A program made the position numbers and the translations under genes. The notes under the pieces were generated by a model that was not told the DNA's origin, ran no database searches, and was given only the letters and a program-made list of their open reading frames with translations. Positions 1-10,111 of a stretch of DNA of 21,961 nucleotides are shown here, piece after piece. Position 1 is the first letter of the stretch. Every line of letters begins with the position of its first letter. Source of the stretch: Rachicladosporium sp. CCFEE 5018 (taxonomy: Eukaryota; Ascomycota; Dothideomycetes; Cladosporiales; Cladosporiaceae); NCBI GenBank assembly GCA_002077045.2, contig KZ111166.1, positions 328,528 through 350,488 of the forward strand, written 5' to 3'.

Positions 1-783
1 GCGCGAGTGCCTGAGGTGGAGGCTTTGGCGTTAAGCTCGAAGATCGCGCCGAGCACTGGGTACTTGATCGCGTTCACTGTCAAGCAAGCATATGGTCAAC
101 TTCGACTGATCATTGAATCAAGTACTGGAGCCGCGAGCAGTAACGAGCGTGAGAAGGACTGGCTATTGCGACGATACAGTCGAGTCCATGCCCAGGCTGT
201 TGTTCGCCCCACGTTGCTCAGCCGCGATCAAGGACGGACGTCGAGGCTTGTACATCTACATCTACCTGGATCAACCTGCGATCATTCATTTGCGAAAGAT
301 GCATGACAACACGAGAAGACGGCAGCGCCGGCATCATTCTGCTAGCTCTACGAATGGCCAGCTTATGGGGTCTTCGTCGGCCTGATGAACGACGCGTCGA
401 TCTGTGTAGACTGCAAGACTGTCGGTTTACTCATTTACATACCGATGCTGCGCCATCTTTGGAATCCTGGTGTAGACATGGGTCATCTCGCTTTGAGTAG
501 CATGGAGCTCACGCAAGTACATCTCCCGTGGCATTGGGCTCAGACAGTACGGCGCATTCTTTGTACCAGCGCGACGCGTGCTCCTAATACTGATGCTCAA
601 GGAGCTGATGGCCCGAGGATGTGAGAGCTCGGTACGTACTCCTCTCGTGGCGAAGCTGGTCGATACACAGCTTGTTTGAAATCATCTCGCACACTCCATC
701 ATCTCATCGACCCTTGTTTCAACACCTCAATTCCATCTGACTCTCCTCTTCTGGCCAATCTCAAGCGTGTTGCACCATTCACA
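1..783. other. Gene-free 5' flank and monooxygenase promoter
   Basis: Only short, mutually overlapping open frames are present here (none above about 100 codons) and none shows a recognisable motif, so I treat the stretch as non-coding. The last part must hold the promoter and 5' leader of the monooxygenase. A CCAAT pentamer lies at 755-759, but it is only about 25 bases before the chosen start and is therefore probably leader sequence. The 3' end of an unrecognised gene entering from the left cannot be excluded. Confidence 0.5.
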
Positions 784-3002
784 ATGGTAGCTAATCAGGA
801 CGCCCCGTCGAGCATATATGCCTCGAGCCGCAGCAATGATATCAGCAACAACCGCGGTAACGATGATCAGACCGCTGAGCGCGATGGCATGCGCATCCCG
901 GAGAGTGATGCTTCCGGTTATCGAATTCGCGAGCAACCCTATGGCACCCGACGAAAAGTCAGGGTCGTTTTGATGGGAGCTGGTGCTTCGACCCTCAATT
1001 TCCTGAAGAAATGCGAGGAGCAGATGACGGACTTGGAGATTGTTGTCTACGAGAAGAACGGAGCGCCCGGTGGGACGTGGTTGGAGAACCGCTATCCTGG
1101 ATGCGCTTGTGATGTAGGTTTTCTGATTTTGTTCCTTCGTGTCTGACGCCCCTTCTGCCTTCTCTGGACGTCGAATCCTCGTGGGATAGTCACTAGCGAC
1201 GTGGCGACGGCGATAGCACATGGGTCTACATCAGATGTAGGTCGTGTGTGTTGCGAAGCCTCTACGTACCTCATCCCGGACGTCTCGGCCTCACGGCACT
1301 GGCATCCACATGCAAAACAGAATGACTTAAGTCACCGTGCCCGATGAGTGGTACTTTCGGGAGAGCTACAGACTCACTGCCTGCGATCCGACGGATTGTT
1401 GGTGCCGAGCGCTATTCGACATGCGCAAATCAACTTTAGCGACTTGCAGAGATTGGCATAGCTCTGACACTAATTGGCTCATAGATTCCCAGCGTCAATT
1501 ACCAGTTCAGCTGGGCGATCAAGAACTGGAGCCACTTCTACTCGTTCTCGGGTGAGATCCTGGAATATCTGCAGAGTATCTACAACAAGAACGACTTCGT
1601 CAATAAGTATGTCAAAGTGAAGCATCAAATCGAGCATGCGCAGTGGGACGTGGAACGTGGCGTCTGGAAGTTCAAAGTCCGCGATCTTGCCACCCATGCT
1701 GTTATTGACGACCAAGCCGAGTTCTTCATCAACGCTGGTGGCGTACTGAACCAGTGGAAGTGGCCTGACATCCCAGGACTGCATGACTTCGAGGGCAAGC
1801 TGATGCATTCTGCCAACTATGAGGCCGGCTACCCCCTGGAGGGCAAGCGAGTCGCTGTCATTGGTGCAGGCTCCTCAGGAGTGCAGATCGTAGCCAACAT
1901 ACAAAAACACGTCAAGGAGCTCTACCATTGGATCAGGAGTCCGATCTGGATTACAGCCGGATTCGCTCAGACTTGGGCTGGAACTGATGGAAGCAACTTC
2001 GCCTACACGGAAGAGCAGCAGAAGTACCTTATGGAGAACCCCAGGAAGTACATGGAGTATCGCAAGCAGATCGAAGACGAGCTGAACCAGCGCTTCAAGT
2101 TCATCATTAAAGGCTCTCCCGAAGCAAAGGCCGCACGAGACTTCAGCTACGAGCAGATGAAGAGGAAGCTCAACAACGACACGCGACTGGTCGATAAGAT
2201 GATCCCCAAAAACTTCAACCCCGGCTGTCGTCGACCAACACCCGCCCCGGGCTACCTCGAAGCCTTGGTATCGGACAACACAATAGTCTACACCGACCCA
2301 CTAGGTGCAGTTACGCCGAAGGGCTTCACCGATCACGAAGGAGTCGAGCACGAAGTAGATGTGATAATCTGCGCCACAGGCTTCAACACTACTTGGATCC
2401 CACGCTTCCCCTTGATCAACGGGAAGGGAACAGATCTCCGCGACATGTGGGCTGGCAACAACAACGTCGTCTCATATCTTTCCATCGGCATACCAACGTT
2501 CCCAAACCACTTTACCTTTTGCGGACCTTACGGTCCGCTGGGTCACGGCTCTTTCATGCCACTGATCGAGCGCTGGACAGAGTACATTCTGAACGTGATT
2601 ACGAAAGTGCAGGTCGAAAATATCAAGTCGCTTACGCCTCGCATGGATCTCTCCCTGCAGTTCAGACAACACGCCGATCTCTTTCTGCAACGTACAGCCT
2701 GGACGTCGGCATGTAGGTCATGGTTCAAGCAGGGTAAGACTGATGGACAGGCAGTCATCTATCCGGGTTCGAGGCTGCATTTCCTGCATCTGATGGAGAG
2801 ACCGAGGTATGAGGACTTCGACATCGAGTACCGCGATGAGAATCGTTACGCATTCATGGGCAACGGATTCGACACCAGAGAGTTCGACGGGCGGGATATC
2901 ACGAACTATTTGGGATGCATCGACAATGAGGGAAGGGATGTGCAGCCAGAGTATGGCGATGAGCTGCTGCAGAAGATGGCCGGGTGGGCTGTGGGGAAGT
3001 AG
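784..3002 (+). CDS. Baeyer-Villiger-type flavin monooxygenase (two exons)
   Basis: Predicted structure is exon 1 784-1113 and exon 2 1485-3002, giving 615 residues. Enzymes of this family use FAD and NADPH to insert one oxygen atom next to a carbonyl, or to oxidise heteroatoms, on often unknown substrates. An FAD Rossmann motif GAGAST lies at residues 65-70 and GGTW...RYPGCACD at 96-110, the typical second FAD motif. The BVMO fingerprint region FEGKLMHSANY is at about 212-222, followed by the NADPH Rossmann motif GAGSSG at 237-242. The C-terminal part (RTAW, CRSWFK, PGSRLHF, GNGFDTREFDGRD) matches the fungal family. The ATG at 784 has a good context (ACAATGG) and comes before the FAD domain at a normal distance; an upstream in-frame ATG at 676 is less likely. 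Two family positions deviate: the third glycine of the first Rossmann motif is Thr, and the fingerprint Trp is Tyr. The substrate cannot be inferred. Confidence 0.9.
1114..1484 (+). other. Intron of the monooxygenase gene (371 nt)
   Basis: The donor GTAGGT follows the Asp codon of the CACD motif, and the acceptor ATAG ends at 1484 with CTGAC and CTAAT branch candidates shortly upstream. Splicing joins CACD to IPSVNYQFSW, the order expected for the family, so no intervening exon is needed. The intron is much longer than the 54-66 nt introns elsewhere in the window. It contains a second copy of the nine bases at the donor (GATGTAGGT at 1111-1119 and 1234-1242). Retention would give a stop at 1144-1146. 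Confidence 0.8.
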
Positions 3003-3776
3003 TAGCCTGTGTAGAGCTGTGATTATATCCATCTGGTACCGCTCGATACTTCAGGTGCATCCGCGAAGTCTGCGCGGTAGGTGGGTATGAGGCGTTGTGT
3101 ATCCGATGACTGCGTGCGGCAAGTGCCATTCATCGAGATATGGAACGTCCTCTAGACGCCAATTGTCAGTAGTCAGCCACCGCGTCAGATCAAAAGTCGA
3201 TCCCAAGACATGCACAGTCTGTAGGATGTAGAGTCGGCCAGACGAGGTCACTGAACAGCTCCGAACCTCAGGCACACGGGCTTGACCCCGCCACCACCAA
3301 AACCCGTTGGCTTGGCTTACACGGCTGAGTTTCATGCAAGTCCCCAATCGACCTTCCTACAACCGTCTCTTTCCGCGACCCACCCGGCCTCTCTTCGCTG
3401 CCTCCATATCAGGCCAAGAGGCAGCCAAGCACCATGAGCGCGATAACAGAGTTGCCAAGATGCGGGCAACTGAATTCGACTGGCGTAAAAGTACCACCTG
3501 GTCCGAGCACTGGCCTTTGGACGCCTCGAGGTTGCACCGAAGAGGCTGAGCGCTGGCATGGGTGCTGATGGTGTGGGCGCTTGAGATATTATATCATTGA
3601 TCGAAGTCAGCTGCGTTTGTAGAGCTCAGTCGCTACTTTGCTTGTGTGCTTACTCGTTCGTCCACGTTCGTGGTTGCTGCTATTCACTGCATATCTAGTG
3701 TTGGCGGACCCGGCTCAAGGCTTGCAGTGGAGAGTTGCAAGTCGATCCCACATAGACGAGATTTACGAAATACATC
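3003..3776. promoter_or_regulatory. Spacer and promoter region of the permease gene
   Basis: This is the 3' flank of the monooxygenase and the 5' flank of the permease. No coding frame of convincing composition is present. An AT-rich, TATA-like stretch (ATATTATATC) at 3587-3595 lies about 180 bases before the permease ATG in otherwise GC-rich DNA. One CGATAA site at 3441-3446 fits the HGATAR consensus of fungal nitrogen GATA factors. A single site is weak evidence, although amino-acid permeases are commonly under such control. Confidence 0.35.
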
Positions 3777-5674
3777 ATGGCGAATGTTCACGACTGGTCG
3801 GGCTCCGACAATGAGAAGGGCTCGCCTCATGATGGCGAGAGGAAGACGCCCTACACATCTGGGCCGGATGCTGAATGGTCGAATCCAGGCGGACTTAGCG
3901 ACCCTAGGGATCAGAGCCATAGCTTGCATCGCGGGCTCTCGTCAAGGCAGATTTCTATGATAGCCATCGGTGGTGCCATCGTGAGTACGATTCGCAGTGA
4001 CATCGTCGCAATGCAGTACTGACATCGACACAAGGGGACTGGACTGATCATTGGCACGGGATCAGCATTGGCGAACGCTGGACCGGCCGCAATCTTCATC
4101 TCGTACTCGCTCGTGGGAGTCTTGGTGTACGCTGTAATGTGTGCGCTCGGTGAAATGGCAACCTGGATTCCTCTCCCTGGTGGCTTCGCAGTGAGTGTGC
4201 TGCGATGAGCGTGTCCAGGACTCCCTGCATACTGACAGTTGCCAGGTTTACGCAGATCGCTTCGTCGACCCTGCTCTTGGGTTCTCACTTGGCTACACCT
4301 ACTGGTTCAAGTACATCGTGACAACGCCGAACCAGCTGACGGCGTCCGCTCTGGTCATACAGTACTGGCTACCTGCCAGTAAGGTCAATCCAGGTGTCTT
4401 CATCACGATCTTCCTGGTCGTCATAATTGCGATCAACTACTTGGGCATTCGCTTCTTCGGCGAGTTTGAGTTCTGGCTGTCCTCGATCAAGGTGTGCGTA
4501 ATTATTGGTCTGATCATACTGTCGCTCGTCCTCGCTCTCGGCGGTGGACCGAATCATGATCGCACCGGTTTCAGGTATTGGAAGAGTCCAGGTGCGATCA
4601 AGGAGTACACTCCAGCCACGGGCGACTGGGGTCGCTTTCTGGCCGTGTGGTCATCTATGGTAACTGCAGTGTTCGCATTCTTGGGCACTGAGCTCATCGG
4701 AGTGACAGTCGGAGAGGCAGAGAACCCACGCAAGAACATCCCTCGCGCCATCAAGCTAACTTTCTGGCGCATCCTGGTCTTCTATATCCTGTCGGTCCTG
4801 CTTCTCGGCATGATCGTACCATACAATAGCAAGGAGCTTGCATTCGCCACGACCAAGTCTAACTCCGCTGCCGCCTCGCCGTTCGTCACGGCTATCGTCA
4901 TTGCAGGCATCCCGACTTTGCCAGGCTTTCTGAACGCCTGCATTCTGATCTTCGTCTTCAGCGCCAGCAACAGTGATTTGTACATCGCTAGCCGCACGAT
5001 TCATGGACTCGCTCTCAAGGGACATGCGCCAAGATTCCTTGCGAAGACCGACAAGCGCGGTGTTCCCTTCTACTCTCTTGGCCTGTCTGCTTGCTTCTGT
5101 GGACTTGCCTATATGAACGTCGCCACTGATTCGAAGGTCGTTTTTGCCTACTTCTACAATCTTGGTGAGTCTTCATTCGCAGTCCCTGCCTTCCGGTATG
5201 AAGCTAACATTGGAAACAGTCTCGATCTTCGGCCTCCTCACCTGGATCTCTATCCTCGTATCGCACATCTACTTCATCAAAGCCCGCCGCGCACAAGGCG
5301 TCGACGAGAAAGACCTACGATACAAATCGCCCTTCGGTCTATGGGGTAGCTACTGCGCTCTCGCATTCTGTGTCTTGATCGCACTTACGAAGAACTTCAC
5401 GGTCTTCATCCACAAGCCCAAGACCTACGGTAACTTCGATTACAAGAACTTTATCACCGGGTACCTCGGGATCCCCTTGTACCTGATAATGATTGCGGGT
5501 TACAAGGTTCTGAAGAAGACGAAGGAAATTCATCCGTTACAGGCTGATCTATGGACTGGCAAGGACGTGATTGATGCCGATGAGAAGATGTGGCTGCAGA
5601 AGGAAGCTGACCTCATTGCGAGCGGAAAGGGCCACAGCAAGTTGTACGAGAAGACCATTGGGTTAATCTTCTAG
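3777..5674 (+). CDS. Amino-acid permease, fungal Dip5-like type (four exons)
   Basis: Predicted exons are 3777-3980, 4035-4190, 4246-5164 and 5220-5674, giving 577 residues. Introns of 54, 55 and 55 nt all start GTGAGT and have CTGAC or CTAAC branch motifs. The product is a plasma-membrane proton-coupled amino-acid transporter of the APC/YAT superfamily with about 12 membrane helices. The hallmark GGAIGTGLIIGTG is interrupted by intron 1 and restored by splicing, which confirms that junction. RFVDPALGFSLGY spans the start of exon 3, and NQLTASALVIQYW, INYLGIRFFGEFEFW and GGGPNHDRTGFRYW follow. The helix-6 region FLGTELIGVTVGEAENPRKN is near residue 265. The GEFEFW and GGGPNHDR blocks resemble filamentous-fungal dicarboxylic amino-acid (Dip5-like) permeases, but the substrate is inference. 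The N-terminal ~60 residues are polar and cytosolic, with many Ser, Asp and Lys. The gene appears complete. Confidence 0.92.
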
Positions 5675-6478
5675 TGTGCATTGGCAGTAGCAGGACGCGT
5701 AGCATTAGCATTGGCAGTCCGAGTATGTCCACCTGCCTCCGCTTTCCAGAGGCCGGACTTCTCAGCGGACGCAGCTCCTTCTCAAAGCATTGTTCGATCG
5801 CACCGTGACAACGCGTGGTTTCCTAAAGAACCTGCGACAGGTCGTTGTAGTATACATGCTTCGTCTCGTTAGGCAGACGCTATCTCACTACCGCGAAAAG
5901 ACGTAACGTAGTCGTCGCAGTGAGCATGATACTTGCATAAAGCTCTACAAACTTCTGTAATCGCATACTTGCTGGATCGAGTGTTTGCAATGGATCCACT
6001 TCGACCGAGTCATTCCGTCGACTGTTTCACATTCACGACCCGCCTGTTTGAGGTTTCGAAAAGTTATCGGCACCCATGTCATGGCAGAATTGTTCGAGAA
6101 GAGGCTTGCTGGCGAAATGCCACATCGCACACGGCCAGTGTCTGATACAGTCTGGCTCCGTATCTCGCCATGTCGTACTTTCCAGTCTCAAATGTCACAT
6201 CCGTGCTACCTCGCCGATGCAAACGCGTAGACTTTCCGGTTACCGGCAAATCCTAGCGCGTAGCAACCCCGATCTCCCTGACGAGTACGCCAATCAGATA
6301 TGTAATCGCCCTTGGTATGTCGGGGCAGGAGTCTTGGTCATTAGGAAAGGTCGCACCTTCTCTCCTCCTCTCAAACACTTCACTCTCCGTAGCAGGTCTA
6401 CGGGAGAAGCACGCCATCGAATGCCTACCCCGGACTTGGAGACCGGCTGTCAGCTAGAGAATTGAGCGCCACACAATA
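5675..6478. other. Spacer between permease and glycosyltransferase
   Basis: No credible coding frame is present; the longest open frames (up to 129 codons) have no motif and overlap one another. An 11-base direct repeat GCATTGGCAGT occurs at about 5678 and again about 30 bases on. The last 35 bases (6444-6478) recur exactly before the second glycosyltransferase copy, directly after the N run. The promoter of the glycosyltransferase must lie here. Confidence 0.45.
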
Positions 6479-7711
6479 ATGCTGGCCCGCGGCGCGCGGT
6501 CTAATACTCTCTTGATCCTGCTAACATTGAGCCTTGTGTCTTTTTACTTTTACCACAAGCATAGTGGGATACCTTCCGTGCGGACGACTCTGCGCGATCC
6601 GTATGAGCATAATGATCACAGCGATGCGGTCGGCACTTCGGTAGCTCTCCTACCTAGTAATGGAACCCTCGGTTTCGGTGCCATCTACGCGGTCTCTGCA
6701 CCTGGGTCTACCAGGAAAGGAAGGCTAGCTCAGGCAGCTGCTGTAACAGGACTTAAGTTGACGATCCCTGATCTCCCTACCTGGACAGACAAAGATGTGG
6801 ACGACTTTCGGTGGCACAATAAGAGCGAATCGCTGGTGCTGGTCGGCACAGCAAAGGCATGGTTGAGCCATCATGTGGTGCTCAGGGCCTTCTTGGAGAG
6901 TGACGCGCAGACTGCCCTAATTATAGAGGATGATGTGGACTGGGACATCCGGTTGCGGACGACTCAAGTGCCATTGGCGCAGCAGGCGGCAAGGTCACTG
7001 GGCGCACTGAGGACTGGGAAGCGGCCGCCGTACGACCCTGTGGAGCAGCCTTGGGGATCGGACCAAGACTGGGACCTCCTCTATCTCGGCCACTGTGGCG
7101 ACTATCTAAACGACGTCCTTTGGGGTGTAGGTGTCGGACATCACCATCCTTCAGATTTGGCAAAACTGGATCACGTACTGTACGGCGACCCCACCATGCC
7201 GCATCGCACGGATTTGCATCCCTTCACGGCCTCCTTCTTGACCTCGCTTGTTGTCCCCGAGCAGACGCGAGTGCTGCACCACTCTGTCTGGCCTCTCTGC
7301 ACGTTTGGCTATGCCATCACCCGCCGCACAGCTGAGCGCCTCCTCAAGGACATTGCGCCTCCGCACGAGGACCCTGCTCGACACATTACCGCTTACGATG
7401 CGGCGATTCTTACAGCCTGTCGAGACGGACAGCTGTACTGCTACACGCTCACCCCTGAGGTGTTCCATCACATGGAAGGCGAGAGCCTGATCGCGGGTGA
7501 AGAGGAGAAGGCAAAGGAGCGCAAGATCGTACGGCCACCGGTTGACGCTGCGGGTTTGGAGCAAGTCAAGTATCGGAAGGAGACAAGCAACATTGGATGT
7601 GGATTTGCTTCTGGCGAATTCTACTGGGAAGGAGATGAAGGGAAGTTGCAGTACCTGCAAGACGAGGTTGTGGGACAGGGCAAGTGTCTGAAGGAGGGGC
7701 GCTATCCCTGA
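6479..7711 (+). CDS. GT25-like glycosyltransferase, copy A
   Basis: A single-exon frame of 410 residues. A short basic N-terminus followed by a hydrophobic segment (about residues 10-24) predicts a type II Golgi or ER membrane protein with a lumenal catalytic domain. The domain resembles the fungal LPS-type glycosyltransferase family 25. It has LSHHVVLRAFLE, then ALIIEDDVDWD with the acidic metal/nucleotide-sugar site at about 150-152, then DWDLLYLGHCGDY near 197-209 and CTFGYAITRRTAERLL near 274-289. A Cys-containing region YDAAILTACRDGQLYCYTLTP precedes the tail. Fungal members have poorly known acceptors, so the sugar is not assigned. Copy B differs at only four residues (F22L, L58P, K93E, P260S). 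The ATG is the first in frame and is matched in copy B. Confidence 0.85.
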   Translation: MLARGARSNTLLILLTLSLVSFYFYHKHSGIPSVRTTLRDPYEHNDHSDAVGTSVALLPSNGTLGFGAIYAVSAPGSTRKGRLAQAAAVTGLKLTIPDLPTWTDKDVDDFRWHNKSESLVLVGTAKAWLSHHVVLRAFLESDAQTALIIEDDVDWDIRLRTTQVPLAQQAARSLGALRTGKRPPYDPVEQPWGSDQDWDLLYLGHCGDYLNDVLWGVGVGHHHPSDLAKLDHVLYGDPTMPHRTDLHPFTASFLTSLVVPEQTRVLHHSVWPLCTFGYAITRRTAERLLKDIAPPHEDPARHITAYDAAILTACRDGQLYCYTLTPEVFHHMEGESLIAGEEEKAKERKIVRPPVDAAGLEQVKYRKETSNIGCGFASGEFYWEGDEGKLQYLQDEVVGQGKCLKEGRYP

Positions 7712-7895
7712 GGACTAGTTCTGTAGTAAGGGAAGCAGAGAGGGCATGGCTGTCCGGGGAAAGGCAAACATACGAGTCCGCGGATCGGCGTACAAGACGG
7801 ACACGGTACCGCCATGACTCCATCAAGAGCTGCAGGCGGTCAGTCGTGCCATCCTCTGGCACATGCGTCGAGCTCCCGGCACACCAGAGTGCTCC

Positions 7896-7913
7896 AGCGG
7901 ACTTGAGTCCGCT
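7896..7913. promoter_or_regulatory. Conserved CGG-N8-CCG palindrome, copy A
   Basis: AGCGGACTTGAGTCCGCT is an inverted repeat with 8-base arms and a 2-base centre. It is unchanged in copy B (13050-13067) although flanking spacer has diverged. Inverted CGG/CCG triplets are the classic target of Zn2Cys6 binuclear-cluster regulators. A hairpin in the 3' region of the glycosyltransferase transcript is an alternative reading. Confidence 0.35.
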
Positions 7914-8395
7914 ACCGGTCGGAGTGTCCCTCAGGAGGGTCGGTGACCTAGCGCCGAGTGCTCGATACAGGAGCGACGCTCGATGCGAGACGAAGTCTTG
8001 ATGCAGGAGCGGGCTTGTTGCGATGATCGGCTTACGTCCGCGAGGCCCTTATGTGTCATTCGGGAGACAGCGGACGGCAGAAGAGTTTCGGAGGTCGGGA
8101 AGCTATCGAGGTAGCAGTCCAGTCTCGCGTATTACACAGGGCAAGCCGTCGGTCTGGCAGTCTGCTTCATCGCTACAGGTTTCAGGCCGGCGAGCAAGGA
8201 GAGCAGGAGCATCGAGTAAAAGATAGTACCCTGGAACCTCCCGCATGTACAAAAACAAGGCGGATTACATGGATGGTAAGTACATGATGCTACACGCGCA
8301 GTCCACTTTAGTGTTGCGAGATTGCAGCAGGCGCCATCGTCCACACGCTCCTTCCTCATTTCGATCACCTCGAAGTCTTTTCCATACATGATACC

Positions 8396-9200
8396 TTAAA
8401 CATGTGTCGCTGTGGTCGGTGCTGCACCACCACAATACGGTAATCCGCTAGAACAACTTTCCCAACGAACGGAAATCGCTATGCCCCTCTTCAAACTCTC
8501 CAACAGGCTCGCTATGCGCTCCCGAATCCATCTGTATCCACTGGGCCAGCGCTCCGAGGCCCATTGATCAACGCACAACGACCGCGATTCCCAAGTCCGC
8601 TCCAATACCCTATTTCGACTCAATGAACAAATTCAGTGTCCAGTTCCGACGATTCCCCACAACATTCGAGATCCCAGCTTCACGTTTTTTTGACAGAATG
8701 AGCAACTCCGCCACGCGAGCCGAGCCTAACATTCGTAATTCTGAGTTCAGGACCCCTGCCGCACGCTCAACACGTGGTCGGCAGAAGTCTATATCGTGCC
8801 GAGCGAAAAGGACAACGTGGTGACGATTGTAAGGCTCTACCGCGGGGGGAACGATGATCGTGACTTTACGCTCCGATCCCAAAGTGAAATGTGGATTTGC
8901 TGCAGCGCAAATTGGGTCGGCAATTGAGACGTAGTGATTGATATTGCAAGATGTGAGCGCTCAGGTTTCCAGGTTTGTCGGTAGTCATTGGCACGTCATC
9001 GGACGCGTCGCTTGCACAGCTTGCCGTCGAAGGCCGGGATTGAGCAATTGGAACTTTGGGTGCTTGGACGCGAACTGGGTCATATAGGGCATGTCACCCA
9101 CCGAGTCTCTTTTAGCGAAATTGTTAGACATTGAGGAAATCAGTAACAGAGCATTTGGACTGTGCTTCACTTCTACACATCTGAGGAATCGAAGAGACAT
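8396..9200 (-). pseudogene. Decayed minus-strand gene, copy A (candidate)
   Basis: Several minus-strand stretches keep protein-level likeness to copy B while reading frames between them are broken. From the 5' side these are: a segment with SVGDMPYMTQFASKHPKF and NPGLRRQA (within 8985-9131, partner SVGGMPFNQIASQH...NPGLRRQA); VPPAVEPYNRH near 8840 (partner LPAAEPYTRH); and ASLLESLKRG with SSGLPY near 8440-8510 (partner ASLLESLKGG, CSNGLPY). Stops and frame changes separate the islands, and no splice plan I tried joins them convincingly. I do not recognise the family. It could be an intron-rich real gene, a decayed gene, or chance retention. Confidence 0.3.
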
Positions 9201-9304
9201 TGATCACAAGTACGTTCGGCTTTGAGAACACCAAGTGGTGTCAATCCAAAAATCTTCACACTCTCATCCAACAAGCCCAAGACAGCAGCCGCAAACCTCT
9301 CACA

Positions 9305-9795
9305 ATGTCGGGATACGCAAGACTCGATTGCACATGCTCGAGACAGCCCGCAGATGACCGTCGTCTATGCGCTTCATGTCGACAGAAGTATCATGCGCCT
9401 CTTCGGCAGCTATCAGACACAACAACGCTCAGCGAGCCCCCACACGCACGCCGACCCAGATCGCACGAGCAGCTCTTCTCATCGGAGATCGCTTGACGAG
9501 CGAGGCTCTCGCAGCTCCACTCAACACTCAGCATACACTCTGCCAGACCGGACGAAAACGCTCGGAGTCGACGTCCACGTTGTCATCCATGAGTTCGTCA
9601 ACAAGCTCACTGCGGTTGAGTCCCCGGGTGTCAAGGGCTTCGCTCGATCGATCGTATTCACCCATGGCCGCCGGTTTTGCAAGATTGGCAACTCGAGGGA
9701 GCTCCGAGAGTGATCGGATGGGAGGGAATCCGAAGGGTGCCAGCTCGAGAAGTAGCTCGGACGCTGCGAGACGGCTTTTTGAGGGTGCGGATTGA
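9305..9795 (+). pseudogene. Serine-rich cysteine-motif gene, frameshifted copy A
   Basis: This is the counterpart of the intact 164-residue gene at 14492-14986. The ATG at 9305 opens MSGYARLDCTCSRQP with the same C-x-C...C-x2-C start, but the frame stops at 9496 after 63 residues. Relative to copy B, two bases are missing just after the RQKY codons (about 9390). Two more are missing near 9553, between the TLP and KRSES codons. Between the two sites the homologous protein continues in a second frame, and after them in a third. That third frame ends with the same SSDAARRLFEGAD tail and stop at 9795. The two shifts do not restore the original frame, so this copy should make only a truncated product. 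Sequencing error at two sites is possible but less likely, since neither is a long homopolymer. Confidence 0.7.
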
Positions 9796-10111
9796 AGCGA
9801 CGTCCGAGTGTGTGAGAATAGGATTATTATCGCTGATCTGATCCGTCGATGTACCGAGACCTGTGCTGGGTTCGATCCATCCGCCAAAACAAAGCCTCTG
9901 TCCATGTCCCGATGAGATGCACAGGGATTCGGGCGCTGAAGATCAATCTTGCGAGTATAGACGAGAGCATTGCTGGTCAGCCATGGGGCCTAGTTGCTGA
10001 AGAGGGCCGAGCAAAGGCTACTGCAGAGCGAGAGCCAGAGAACAGAGGATGTAGTACGGTAGTGCGTACTGAGCACACATGTGGCGCCAGAGGTCAAGTG
10101 TCGTGAATGAC
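9796..10111. other. Convergent spacer A
   Basis: This separates the serine-rich gene (plus) from the small membrane-protein gene (minus), both ending here. I see no coding signal and little alignable similarity to the matching spacer 14987-15300, which makes it one of the fastest-diverging parts of the block. Confidence 0.5.

Larger units (their letters stand above)
7712..9304. other. Spacer A between glycosyltransferase and serine-rich gene
   Basis: This 1.6-kb stretch aligns only in patches with 12860-14491. No full gene is supported. The first part (7712-8290) aligns moderately with copy B but the open frames are not preserved, so I read it as 3' flank. The second part carries minus-strand coding-like islands, listed separately. 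The promoter of the serine-rich gene should lie in the last few hundred bases. Confidence 0.5.

Noticed and set aside
1..624. Four overlapping open frames of 65-99 codons at the left edge
   Set aside because: They overlap each other in different frames and show no motif or consistent codon preference. They are probably random frames in GC-rich DNA.
784..5674. Monooxygenase plus permease as a metabolic or secondary-metabolite cluster
   Set aside because: Only two adjacent genes, with no backbone enzyme, regulator or shared promoter element visible. Adjacency alone does not support a cluster.
7684..8001. Open frame of 105 codons just after GT25 copy A
   Set aside because: It overlaps the end of GT25, and the aligned region of copy B does not keep the frame (indels, different stops). 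Composition is not protein-like.
9861..9885. GGTTCGATCC, which looks like a tRNA T-arm loop
   Set aside because: The flanking bases do not form a T-stem, there is no acceptor or anticodon stem at the right distance, and it is absent from the matching spacer of copy B.
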